Source of the DNA: Bacteroidota bacterium
GTDB taxonomy: Bacteria; Bacteroidota; Bacteroidia; Chitinophagales; Saprospiraceae
NCBI GenBank assembly: GCA_029573365.1
Contig: JAKQGD010000565.1
Coordinates: forward strand, 1-15,269
Length of the DNA: 15,269 nt
Direction of reading: 5' to 3'
Positions 7,801 through 13,955 of this stretch are shown here, one piece after another (positions within the stretch are counted from its first letter, which is position 1; each line of letters starts with the position of its first letter). The notes under the pieces are model-generated. The model had not been told where the DNA came from and did no database searches. It was given only the letters and a program-made list of their open reading frames with translations. Both the position numbers and the translations under genes were made by a program.

Positions 7801-9208
7801 TAAAAATCCATTTGATGATAGGGCTCACAGATTTTGATTTATCAGTCACTCTCAGTAAAAATGGGGCCTCACCTTCAAAGGCATTTACTTCAAATTGGGC
7901 GTTAGGCAGCAGCACATAATATTTTTGGGTCGATTTGGAAAAACATCCGTTTTTTGATGTTACACCCAGCTGCACGGCAACGGAGTCAGGCTCATTGTAA
8001 TAAAACGAATCTCTCCCGACCGATTGCACGGATTCTGAATAGTATGCTCCAGCCACAATACCATCCCACAGATATTCCTTGTAACTTTTAACAAGGGCTT
8101 CACAGGAAAAAGTAGCCGGCAGGCTGCATGCCGTATCAGGAGTGATGGTAAATGTTGCATCTGCTTCTTCTACAAATACCCGGTATGTAGTGTCCCTTTC
8201 GCATCCCAGATTTGTCTTTTGCCTGACGTGGATATCATGGAATCCTTTTGAATTAAAAACGACAGAAGGAGTTCTATCAGTAGAAATCTTTGGATCTGCC
8301 TGGGCTCCAAAACTCCATTCGAAATCCGCGGCTGCTGTGTTGTTTATAAAGCTGGTTTTTGCTTTATAACAAACAGTATCAGGTATATCTATCATAAAGG
8401 GTGGATAAAATCTAACACTTACCGTGGAGGAGATGCTGGACCTGCAACCCTTATTGTTGTCCACCACAAGGACGATGGTGTAGTCATTCGGTTGCTGATA
8501 AGTTATCGGGTCTGGTTGTGCCTTGTTAGAGTAAGTACCATTGCCAAAATCCCATTTATATGTAAATGTGGAATCCAGGGTCCCGTAATTTGTCAGGTAC
8601 AAACGGGTCGGAAAGATACATGTGGGGCTAATAGAATCAATGCCAAACAAGACATTTTGCTGGTCCGCAATGACTACCTGGTCCTCAAAAATTTTTGAAA
8701 CATTGCACTGGGGGATGCTGGTGAGAATGTTAAATCCTACATCAAAACTGCCAATGATTTCATAAGTGTGCGAAGGATTTTTTAGCTGGGAGCTGACTCC
8801 ATCACCAAAGTCCCACAGATATCCTGTTACCATCAGGCCGGCAGGCACGATGCTTTTATCAGTAAATTTGATACGCAGAGGGGCACAACCCTGATTTGTA
8901 TCTACGGCTATCTGAGGCTGTATCTCAGGCAGCACTCTTATCCTTATGGATGCCACCTGCTGGGTGCCGCTTTTTAAGGTCACGGTGTATGTGCCGGGCT
9001 GGGTAAATGTATGGCTGGGATTGAGCTTGTCGGACGAAGCACCATCATTAAAGTCCCATACGGGATTATTGATGGCAGGATTGGGACTTTTAAAATTGAC
9101 GGCGAGCGGCACACAACCCAGGGTGTCGCTGGCCACCTGTGCCCTGACATTGGCCATAAGGATAATAAAGAGTACGGAAATGGTCAGTTTTCTTTTCATG
9201 GTTACCAT
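4877..9208 (-). CDS. Giant PKD-repeat surface protein with T9SS type B C-terminal sorting domain
   Basis: The protein has 1443 residues. A signal peptide covers residues 1-23 (ending ANVRAQ). Two ATGs are possible: 9208, which overlaps the protease stop by 7 bases, and 9199, which begins MKRKLT two bases after that stop. About thirteen PKD-like Ig-fold repeats follow. The early ones are canonical (VWDFNDG, LWDFGDG, KWDFGNG, TWGDG), the middle ones degenerate (LWSFPKE, QWSFDTT, LWKVDE), and later ones again clear (SWDLGNG, YWDFGQG). Most repeats end in a 'GC' pair, so paired cysteines probably stabilise neighbouring domains. The last 88 residues (about 1356-1443), starting IPNVFSPNNDGYNDVF and containing FDRWGKQVY and PWDGT, are the 'gliding motility-associated' type B sorting domain that T9SS recognises. 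It is likely exported by Sec then T9SS and kept on the surface as an adhesin or matrix protein, with the PorP/SprF protein at 9987-10985 as partner. The ligand is unknown. Confidence 0.95.
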   Translation of the reverse strand: MVTMKRKLTISVLFIILMANVRAQVASDTLGCVPLAVNFKSPNPAINNPVWDFNDGASSDKLNPSHTFTQPGTYTVTLKSGTQQVASIRIRVLPEIQPQIAVDTNQGCAPLRIKFTDKSIVPAGLMVTGYLWDFGDGVSSQLKNPSHTYEIIGSFDVGFNILTSIPQCNVSKIFEDQVVIADQQNVLFGIDSISPTCIFPTRLYLTNYGTLDSTFTYKWDFGNGTYSNKAQPDPITYQQPNDYTIVLVVDNNKGCRSSISSTVSVRFYPPFMIDIPDTVCYKAKTSFINNTAAADFEWSFGAQADPKISTDRTPSVVFNSKGFHDIHVRQKTNLGCERDTTYRVFVEEADATFTITPDTACSLPATFSCEALVKSYKEYLWDGIVAGAYYSESVQSVGRDSFYYNEPDSVAVQLGVTSKNGCFSKSTQKYYVLLPNAQFEVNAFEGEAPFLLRVTDKSKSVSPIIKWIFTWGDGTSTEYDATTIGDAFHEYDFPGDYYVNLAIITENGCMDKYFGATIHVHKKPVFQSGNCSVSLPDPVICLNDSLVISILGVPDEIDAVNLSIGNTITGCEKTSFFTYSGGEEPGIYPIIMTLENGGQFYEFTDNITIKGARAHIKYQVSCTDRLKVFFENKSKNATDFYWEIMGEKIRQDSFYYTFPGKGDYKVSLTAENQADNCAAHTESVTISLREPIADIQTDLKWCAGVDYKLISTHCKDAVIGCKSGYLWSFPKEIGFPNIVTDRDTVKAKLPPGKHTITLEVRDVNGCRDTAYAVVDVYGLNAGFTSDRDSLCRPVTATFTDISEHDLPIISYQWSFDTTKNSPVTSHTFTNLQESGSAWVVLKVVDSLGCKSEKNKEFTVYSPSVKLSYEPLICEGQNIVLTATDVKPVDSDFDYLWKVDEQAVPGGNGLTIPLPSPGQHTIDLKIVERGTNCVTDNQVVVRVTAKPNAVISGITDSVFCYPKTLQLTGENSVIDSFDTVKYSWDLGNGQRSLVTNPVATYNKGKYTISLMVKSDLGCSDMVQKEVTLVGPEGRLIADKEKVCKGELITFTVSDLKDVSSYYWDFGQGETAQNVSPFSYAYNYVPESGNTFASVVLRSAETGCETVLTAPVGIYQVIADFPEATTCDGAVQVLNRSTGADQQTWSYNGAILSTQTNPLISFGNPGSYKVDLFIVNTESGCRDTVSRTLTFLQKPTLLAPASINLCGPETYKIVASPGVTYTFNPAVNAVISGDSIVIKADQNSILAITATSQNGCTATTNINIRHTDLVVVDTVLVADRCMINAPVTLDLTLTEGDTIFWLDINGTTPEPGVLSCLNCSNPVVSPEYIGTLTAYISNYEACGRKTISFEVKNTRAEIPNVFSPNNDGYNDVFRPIRPGFDQDKQPTLLNMTIFDRWGKQVYSSDKPWDGTMGGKQAPSEVYLYKVTYRVDSCTVSYRGDVTLLR

Positions 9209-9963
9209 AATTTAATATTGGAATTCAAATAATTGGAGGCCATGATTTCGTACTGGCGGGTTGTAAAAAAGCAATGGGCACAAAAGAAATGGGACATATA
9301 GTTTCCGACTTCGGTTTTATAATAATCATTATTGTCATCAGGCAGCGGGTAAACAAAGTAACAGTTATTGTCCGGTCTGGCATTGGGGTCGGCAGGAGTG
9401 TCACAAACAAAGTCTCCGGCAGTAAGGCAATTAGAACCATCGACCAGCTCTTTACCAAATCTCGTCTCAAAAGTATGCAGCAGGCCAAAGCTGTGACCTA
9501 GCTCATGTACCAGACCGATGCCATTTTTAGGCACCAGCATAAAACATGAATCAGGTTTATTAATGCCATTAAAATTTGAGTACGAATTGGGGCCGGCGGC
9601 ACCCAGGCTGTCGACAAAGTAGAGATTTATGCGTCTTTTTTTCTGAAAGCGGGAAGTCAGCAGTCCTACTTCAATGAAATCATCGATATAGCCGTATGAA
9701 TAATCTGCTATGGTGTCACTGATGCAGAAATCAAAAGAAATACATATGGGCTCAAAGGCTTTATTGGCTTCCATTAAGTGCTTCGAAATCTCCTCTGCAG
9801 TAATCCCTGTCCTGCCCAAAGAATCCTTGACTATGTGCACAAAGATTGAAAATTTTTTACTGACACAGGGCAGATTCCGGTCTTTTGTATAATAAGGATC
9901 TTGGCCCGTGACAGACAGGTGCAGTACGATCAGCAAAAGGAGAAAAGTAAATTTTTTTAACAT
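9202..9963 (-). CDS. Secreted metzincin zinc metalloprotease, pappalysin (M43)-like
   Basis: I start this gene at the ATG at 9963 (253 residues), because it places a signal peptide (MLKKFTFLLLLIVLHLSVTG, then Q) at the N-terminus; the frame extends 13 residues upstream into the previous gene. The zinc site HELGHSFGLLH is at 153-163, with ligands His153, His157 and His163 and catalytic Glu154. The metzincin Met-turn is NYMS (Met223). CDTPADP (187-193), the FCAHC cysteines (227-231) and FTTRQ (233-237) match the pappalysin layout (D.P.., NYM....C...FT..Q). It is a minimal catalytic domain with no C-terminal sorting domain, so it should reach the periplasm by Sec; surface export is not supported by sequence. 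It begins 23 bases after the PorP/SprF stop and ends at the start of the PKD gene, so it belongs to that operon. Maturing or trimming the PKD protein, or acting on host or prey proteins, are both inferences. Confidence 0.93.
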   Translation of the reverse strand: MLKKFTFLLLLIVLHLSVTGQDPYYTKDRNLPCVSKKFSIFVHIVKDSLGRTGITAEEISKHLMEANKAFEPICISFDFCISDTIADYSYGYIDDFIEVGLLTSRFQKKRRINLYFVDSLGAAGPNSYSNFNGINKPDSCFMLVPKNGIGLVHELGHSFGLLHTFETRFGKELVDGSNCLTAGDFVCDTPADPNARPDNNCYFVYPLPDDNNDYYKTEVGNYMSHFFCAHCFFTTRQYEIMASNYLNSNIKLW

Positions 9964-9986
9964 GTCGATAATATTTTTATGGATAA

Positions 9987-10985
9987 TCAGAGCCTGGGAC
10001 AAAAGACCACTGGTTTAGGCTTGGGTTTGTGGTCCTTGTGGAAAATGTGATAAAATCCGAGCTCCATAGCCCCAGGATTTCTGACCACTGTAGCCACCTG
10101 ACCTGTTACTATGTCAAATGCCAGAGTCACGTAGGTATTTTTAGCGGAGTACCCTGCCATAATGCCGAGGGATTCTCCCAGTCTTCCTGTAAGCCCGGTG
10201 ATTCCCTTCCATTTATGTTTGGATGAGAGTTTCCAGGATGATATCAGTTGCAGATTTATGTTTGTCTGATTTTCGGAAAACGAAAAATAAACTGCGGGCT
10301 CCAGACTGAGTTGTTTTGACAGAGTCGTGTTAAGGGCAGTGCTGACATTTATGCGGCTTCCCAGACTGGCATCGCTGCTCTTGCCGATAGTGCTGTATGT
10401 CGGAGAATTTGCCCTGATAAATGCGGCTCCTGTTCTGACAAAGTTTTTTTTGTCAATCCGCCTACTGACAGCCATACCCAGATGAAAAGTGGTTAGTTTG
10501 CCGTTAAACGAAGAAAGGGCAGCCAGGTCTGGATCCTGGTTTCCGGACAAAGTGGTCTCACTTCTGTAATCAAGTGTAGATACTGACAACTTGAGAAATT
10601 CGAAGCCTCCTCCCAGGCTGATTACCGTATTTCTTTTTTTGTCTGCAGCAAAATGGTATGCCATCAGCATCGTACCTCCGGCGGTCGTGTACGAAAGTTG
10701 TCCCGTGCGGTCGTATAAGAGGTTTATGCCGGCAGATATCCAGTCTTTTTGCCTTAACGGCGAATGGAGGTTCATCTCTGCCCCAGTTATACCGTGTTCG
10801 TAGACACGCTGATATTGTGTCCGTACCGTACCTTGTACCTTGATAAAACCAGGAAAGTCTCCGGTATGGGCGGGATTAAAAATATTAGAAGCCGTCCTGT
10901 AGTTTGAAAAATGCATATCCTGGCTACTGATACCCGCAGCCCACAGAAACAAAAAAAATCCCAGAGTTAGTCTAATTACCTTCAT
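9987..10985 (-). CDS. PorP/SprF family outer-membrane protein, first gene of the T9SS substrate operon
   Basis: The protein has 332 residues with a signal peptide at 1-21 (ending GISSQ) and a mature start QDMHFSNYRTASNIFNPAHTG, without its last residues the PorP/SprF signature (QD.HFS.....NPA.TG). Internal blocks such as GINLLYDRTG and a strand-loop pattern fit an outer-membrane beta-barrel. The chain ends VVFCPRL, matching the CPRF end of the copy at 292-1338. Members of this family are usually encoded beside a type B sorting-domain protein and are needed for its secretion or anchoring. Here that partner would be the PKD protein, two genes downstream on the same strand. A TAnnTTTG-like element with a last-base mismatch (TATATTTA, 11008-11015 minus) lies 23 bases upstream, but no -33 TTTG matches it, so the promoter is uncertain. 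The 190-base gap before it suggests the operon starts here. Confidence 0.93.
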   Translation of the reverse strand: MKVIRLTLGFFLFLWAAGISSQDMHFSNYRTASNIFNPAHTGDFPGFIKVQGTVRTQYQRVYEHGITGAEMNLHSPLRQKDWISAGINLLYDRTGQLSYTTAGGTMLMAYHFAADKKRNTVISLGGGFEFLKLSVSTLDYRSETTLSGNQDPDLAALSSFNGKLTTFHLGMAVSRRIDKKNFVRTGAAFIRANSPTYSTIGKSSDASLGSRINVSTALNTTLSKQLSLEPAVYFSFSENQTNINLQLISSWKLSSKHKWKGITGLTGRLGESLGIMAGYSAKNTYVTLAFDIVTGQVATVVRNPGAMELGFYHIFHKDHKPKPKPVVFCPRL

Positions 10986-11175
10986 GCCGCTCTGTTTGAT
11001 TCGTTGGTAAATATACCATAAGAACGGCAGCTTTCAGAATTTGTAGCGGATAAAATTGTAAAATATAGAAAAGTGTTTCCTGTACGACATTTTTAGTAGT
11101 AGAATCATCGGAGTGCTCCACAAGCATAGTTGTAGCTTTAGCCTTCTCAAGTGAGCAAAATAAGTTGCAGGCAGG

Positions 11176-12273
11176 TCAGTTTTTCAGAATCTGAGGAAAG
11201 CGGGCTGTTTTAACGATGCAGTCCAGTTGCTGCATAAAATCCCTTTTTTCTTCGCCGGGGGCAAAGACAAAAACGTCGATAAATACGACCTCCCCTTTGG
11301 CATCATTATGCAGGAGGTAACTGATAAACGGTCCACCCATAAAGTCGTTTTCCATTTCCCAAATGCCCCTCACTTCCCTGACATAGACGTTGTTTTGTGT
11401 ATACGTATACTGATAGGTAGGCAAATCTTCATTATTGGTCGTCATGTATGAATCAGCAAATCCTGAGTGGATATACTCGCGGCCATATTCATTACGCATT
11501 TTGATGATATTGTCCATAGAAAACTGCTCCTTGTCTTTATATGGAAATCTGCGTATGACGATGCTTTGGTTCATTTGTTTGCTGTCAAGCCTTAACCATA
11601 GGAAATTGGGCTTGTTTACGGCCAGTTTGTACAATCCTGGTATACGCATCTCCATGCCAAAACTATCCAACACCAGCTTGCTGAGTTCCTGGTTGTGGTC
11701 CTTGATGCCAAAGACGGTGGCTGACAGGTTTTTTTGGTCATGCTTATTTATCCTGCTTGCTATGGTAGGAAAATTTTCCCTGATGGCTTTAGCCAGGTTT
11801 TCTTTACCGTTGCCAAAAAGGTAGATGATCATTTGCTCACGTGCCCACTTATTCTGTCCTGCAAGGGAAGTAAATGCCGGATCCTTGAGTGCCTTGGCAA
11901 ATCTTTCTTCGCCCAGGTCCTGACGCAGCATTTTAGTGGTCGTGGATGCAGTGTCAGCAACATCCGCAACAAGCACATAGGTTCTGAGTTCACGTTTTAG
12001 GGGTTTGGCGTTGAGATCTTCAGGGGTCATATGCCTTATGTCAAAAATAGGCTCTTCTGCGGGCAGGACGGGGTAGGCAGATTCAAAATATTTTACCAGC
12101 GTATCTCCTACAGACCCCTCAAAAATATTTTTATCACACAGGATTACCACGTCATTGATCCTGCCCATGGCAATGGGTTTTGACTCGAAGCTCTTTGTCA
12201 GTTCGTTGTCGCAGGAGGCCAGGAGCATCACTGATAAAATCTGCAGGAGAATATATTTGGCTTGATGATTCAT
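11176..12273 (-). CDS. DUF4837 family lipoprotein
   Basis: I chose the ATG at 12273 (365 residues), because it gives a lipoprotein signal ending LLASC, with lipidated Cys21. The frame is open to 12327, but a TAnnTTTG element covers that earlier ATG, so it is probably upstream of transcription. After Cys21 comes DNEL, an acidic start of the kind that marks surface export in some Bacteroidota lipoproteins, though this reading is tentative. The body reads like DUF4837: NDVVILCDKNIFEG near the N-terminus, RELRTYVLVAD, a middle part with ENFPTIASRINKHDQ, then FLWLRLDSKQMNQSIVIRRF and GIWEMENDFMGGPFISYL. DUF4837 is found almost only in Bacteroidota, and its biochemical role is unknown to me. It diverges from gldB, which suggests co-regulation with the gliding/T9SS lipoprotein but does not prove it. 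Confidence 0.85.
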   Translation of the reverse strand: MNHQAKYILLQILSVMLLASCDNELTKSFESKPIAMGRINDVVILCDKNIFEGSVGDTLVKYFESAYPVLPAEEPIFDIRHMTPEDLNAKPLKRELRTYVLVADVADTASTTTKMLRQDLGEERFAKALKDPAFTSLAGQNKWAREQMIIYLFGNGKENLAKAIRENFPTIASRINKHDQKNLSATVFGIKDHNQELSKLVLDSFGMEMRIPGLYKLAVNKPNFLWLRLDSKQMNQSIVIRRFPYKDKEQFSMDNIIKMRNEYGREYIHSGFADSYMTTNNEDLPTYQYTYTQNNVYVREVRGIWEMENDFMGGPFISYLLHNDAKGEVVFIDVFVFAPGEEKRDFMQQLDCIVKTARFPQILKN

Positions 12274-12324
12274 ATTTTTAGGCGATTGATTGGATGATGG
12301 CATCCGGTTTGTAACTGTAAGATG

Positions 12325-12332
12325 CAAATTTA
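12325..12332 (-). promoter_or_regulatory. TAnnTTTG -7 element for the DUF4837 lipoprotein gene
   Basis: On the minus strand this reads TAAATTTG, an exact match to the Bacteroidota -7 consensus TAnnTTTG, 51 bases before the chosen ATG at 12273. The same octamer recurs at 12361-12368 on the same strand. Neither has a TTTG at the expected 19-21 base distance upstream. The site supports the start at 12273 rather than 12327. Confidence 0.4.
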
Positions 12333-12447
12333 AGCGTTTTTGGTGTCAACTGTTCTATTACAAATTTACTCGCAGCCAAAAACAGGCTCACCTTAAAATT
12401 GCATCAATTTGCCGGAAGGCTATAACAATAGGACAAGGGTATACGTT

Positions 12448-12455
12448 TATATTTG
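12448..12455 (+). promoter_or_regulatory. TAnnTTTG -7 element for gldB
   Basis: TATATTTG matches the Bacteroidota -7 consensus exactly and lies 25 bases before the gldB ATG. Transcription would start near 12460, leaving a leader of about 20 bases. No TTTG appears at the -33 position, so the match is partial. Confidence 0.45.
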
Positions 12456-12480
12456 CTGTCAATAAAAGAGCACAGGCGTT

Positions 12481-13518
12481 ATGAATAGTGTGAAATGGAC
12501 AATGATTGTATTGGTGTCAGTTTTGCTGGGCTCCTGCTGGAACCAACCCAAAGGTCCTGATGTGTCAGGAATACCTGTAAAAACCGATATCATACGCACG
12601 GAAAACCGCCTTGCTGAGATCAAAGATACAAATGACATAAAAAAACTTATAAGTGAGCACCCTGCATTTTACAGATTGTATTTCAGTGAGATATGGCCCG
12701 CTTATAATGGAACAGACCGGGACAGCCTTCTCGGATTTATCAAAGAAGCACAGCAGGATACATTTTTCAGCAGTGTTCTGACCAAAATTGAAGCCCGTTT
12801 TCCGGATATGGACAGGACAAAAGCTGAGCTTGAAGATGTTTTCAGGTATTTGAAGCATTATTTTCCAGACAAAATTTCAGTGCCAACGTTTTACACCTTC
12901 GTTTCGGGCTTTGGTTACCAGGTATTTATTTTTGAAGACGATGGCGGCAAAGATGGGGTAGGCATCGGGCTGGATATGTTTTTGCACCCGGATATGGATT
13001 ACAAGACTGTCGACCCTGACAATAGCAATTTTTCCAATTACATCACACGGTCATGGAACCGCGACCATATAACCCGCAAGGTGGCAGATATATATGTCAG
13101 CGATTTGCTCGGACCTCCTCCGGGACACAGGATGCTCGACCTTATGATACACAACGGCAAAGCACTGTATATCACTAAAATGCTTATGCCTGAAGCCCGG
13201 GATTCTGTCATTATGGAGTACACAGCCAGTCAACTGGAATGGTGCCGCGAACACGAGCTACAGATGTGGTCCTTTTTTGTAGCCGAAAAAATGTTTTATG
13301 AATCATCACTGGCAAAAATGGGCAAATATATAAATCCAAGCCCCGGCAGCCCCAATATGCCTCCTGAGGCCCCCGGAAGGACTGCCAACTATCTCGGGTG
13401 GAAAATTGTAGATGCATATATGCAAAGGCATCCGGGCACTACTTTACAGCAACTCATCGATTTGAAAGACAGTCAGAGGATTCTCGATGAGTCGAAATAC
13501 AAGCCAAAACAGAAATAA
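12481..13518 (+). CDS. gldB: Gliding motility lipoprotein GldB
   Basis: The protein has 345 residues with a lipoprotein signal ending LLGSC (Cys19). Family landmarks are HPAFYRLYF near residue 60, LKHYFPDKISVPTFYTFVSG (about 129-148), the segment FIFEDDGG...GIGLDMFL, NYITRSWNRDHITRKVADIY, MIHNGKALYITKMLMP, the aromatic block LEWCREHELQMWSFFVAEKM, and the C-terminal GRTANYLGWKIVDAYM ... DESKYKPK. GldB is required for gliding in Flavobacterium johnsoniae and is conserved in Bacteroidota; its fold is related to DUF2268-type proteins, but it lacks a proven enzymatic role. It should sit in the cell envelope, anchored by its lipid. It is transcribed away from the DUF4837 lipoprotein gene and toward tatA, with 103 bases before tatA. 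The residue after Cys19 is Trp with no acidic run, so there is no obvious surface-export signal. Confidence 0.88.
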   Translation: MNSVKWTMIVLVSVLLGSCWNQPKGPDVSGIPVKTDIIRTENRLAEIKDTNDIKKLISEHPAFYRLYFSEIWPAYNGTDRDSLLGFIKEAQQDTFFSSVLTKIEARFPDMDRTKAELEDVFRYLKHYFPDKISVPTFYTFVSGFGYQVFIFEDDGGKDGVGIGLDMFLHPDMDYKTVDPDNSNFSNYITRSWNRDHITRKVADIYVSDLLGPPPGHRMLDLMIHNGKALYITKMLMPEARDSVIMEYTASQLEWCREHELQMWSFFVAEKMFYESSLAKMGKYINPSPGSPNMPPEAPGRTANYLGWKIVDAYMQRHPGTTLQQLIDLKDSQRILDESKYKPKQK

Positions 13519-13571
13519 GGTCGTGATTTGCAAAAGTTTAACAAGCAAGGTGGAGTACATTTTTCCATGGG

Positions 13572-13603
13572 TTTGCTTATATCGTTAATTATCCCTAATT
13601 TTG
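13572..13603 (+). promoter_or_regulatory. Bacteroidota-type promoter for tatA
   Basis: A -33 TTTG (13572-13575) and a -7 TAATTTTG (13596-13603, matching TAnnTTTG exactly) are separated by 20 bases, the spacing expected for the primary sigma factor of Bacteroidota. Transcription would begin near 13608-13610, giving a leader of about 12 bases before the ATG at 13622. It is the best promoter match in the window and suggests that tatA can be expressed independently of gldB. Confidence 0.6.
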
Positions 13604-13621
13604 TGATATAAATTCAAAAAA

Positions 13622-13819
13622 ATGTTCAATCTAGTATTTGGACTCGGAGGTCAGGAGCTTATGGTTATTGGCCTGATTATTCTGGTTTTTTTCGGCGGAA
13701 AAAAAATTCCGGAATTGATGCGAGGACTTGGTTCAGGCATCAAGGAATTTAACAATGCCAAAAACAGCATAGAATCTGAAGTGAAGGAAAACATGAAGGA
13801 ACTGGACTCTAAAAAGTAA
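13622..13819 (+). CDS. tatA: Sec-independent translocase subunit TatA (TatA/E type)
   Basis: This small protein has 65 residues. Residues about 9-26 (GQELMVIGLIILVFFGGK) form the N-terminal membrane helix, led by the polar Gln/Glu pair typical of TatA. The FGGKKIPEL hinge and an amphipathic helix (RGLGSGIKEF, about 35-44) follow, then a short charged tail rich in Glu and Lys. Length and the FGxKKxPEL pattern fit TatA/E; TatB is usually longer. TatA oligomers make the transient pore for folded, twin-arginine proteins in the inner membrane and need TatC, which is not in the window. It lies 103 bases after gldB with its own promoter and converges on the DUF3943 gene. No Shine-Dalgarno sequence is seen; the ATG is preceded by an A-rich stretch, as is common in this phylum. 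Confidence 0.92.
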   Translation: MFNLVFGLGGQELMVIGLIILVFFGGKKIPELMRGLGSGIKEFNNAKNSIESEVKENMKELDSKK

Positions 13820-13925
13820 GTCCTTGTTTTGCTGCCCTCCACTCAATGTGTCAGGCACCCAATTGTGATAACCAAAAATCGACTTGACTTCCCACCCTGT
13901 TGTCAAATAACATTACTCATATTTG

Positions 13926-13955
13926 AAAAGATTGTGGGCTTTTTGGTCACAGTCT
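13926..13955 (-). terminator. Possible terminator of the DUF3943 gene
   Basis: On the minus strand AGACTGTG (13955-13948) can pair with CACAATCT (13936-13929): an 8-base stem with one G-U pair and an 11-base loop, followed by a short T run. The upstream arm overlaps the last codons and stop of the DUF3943 gene. The stem is AT-rich and the T run short, so the call is tentative. On the plus strand no T run follows it, so it would not clearly end tatA transcripts. Confidence 0.35.

Noticed and set aside
4877..9208. DNA-level tandem repeats or recombination in the PKD gene
   Set aside because: The protein repeats are highly diverged, and I saw no long identical DNA copies.
9964..10002. Thirteen-residue upstream extension of the metalloprotease
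   Set aside because: It would place polar residues before the signal peptide and overlap the PorP/SprF end; the ATG at 9963 starts directly with a good signal peptide.
11435..11824. Plus-strand open frame of 129 codons inside the DUF4837 gene
   Set aside because: It is antisense to a convincing lipoprotein gene, rich in Ser/Leu as expected for a reverse-strand shadow, and has no recognisable motif.
13883..13907. TTGAC/GTCAA inverted repeat between tatA and DUF3943
   Set aside because: A 5-base AT-rich stem with a long loop and no T run is likely by chance.
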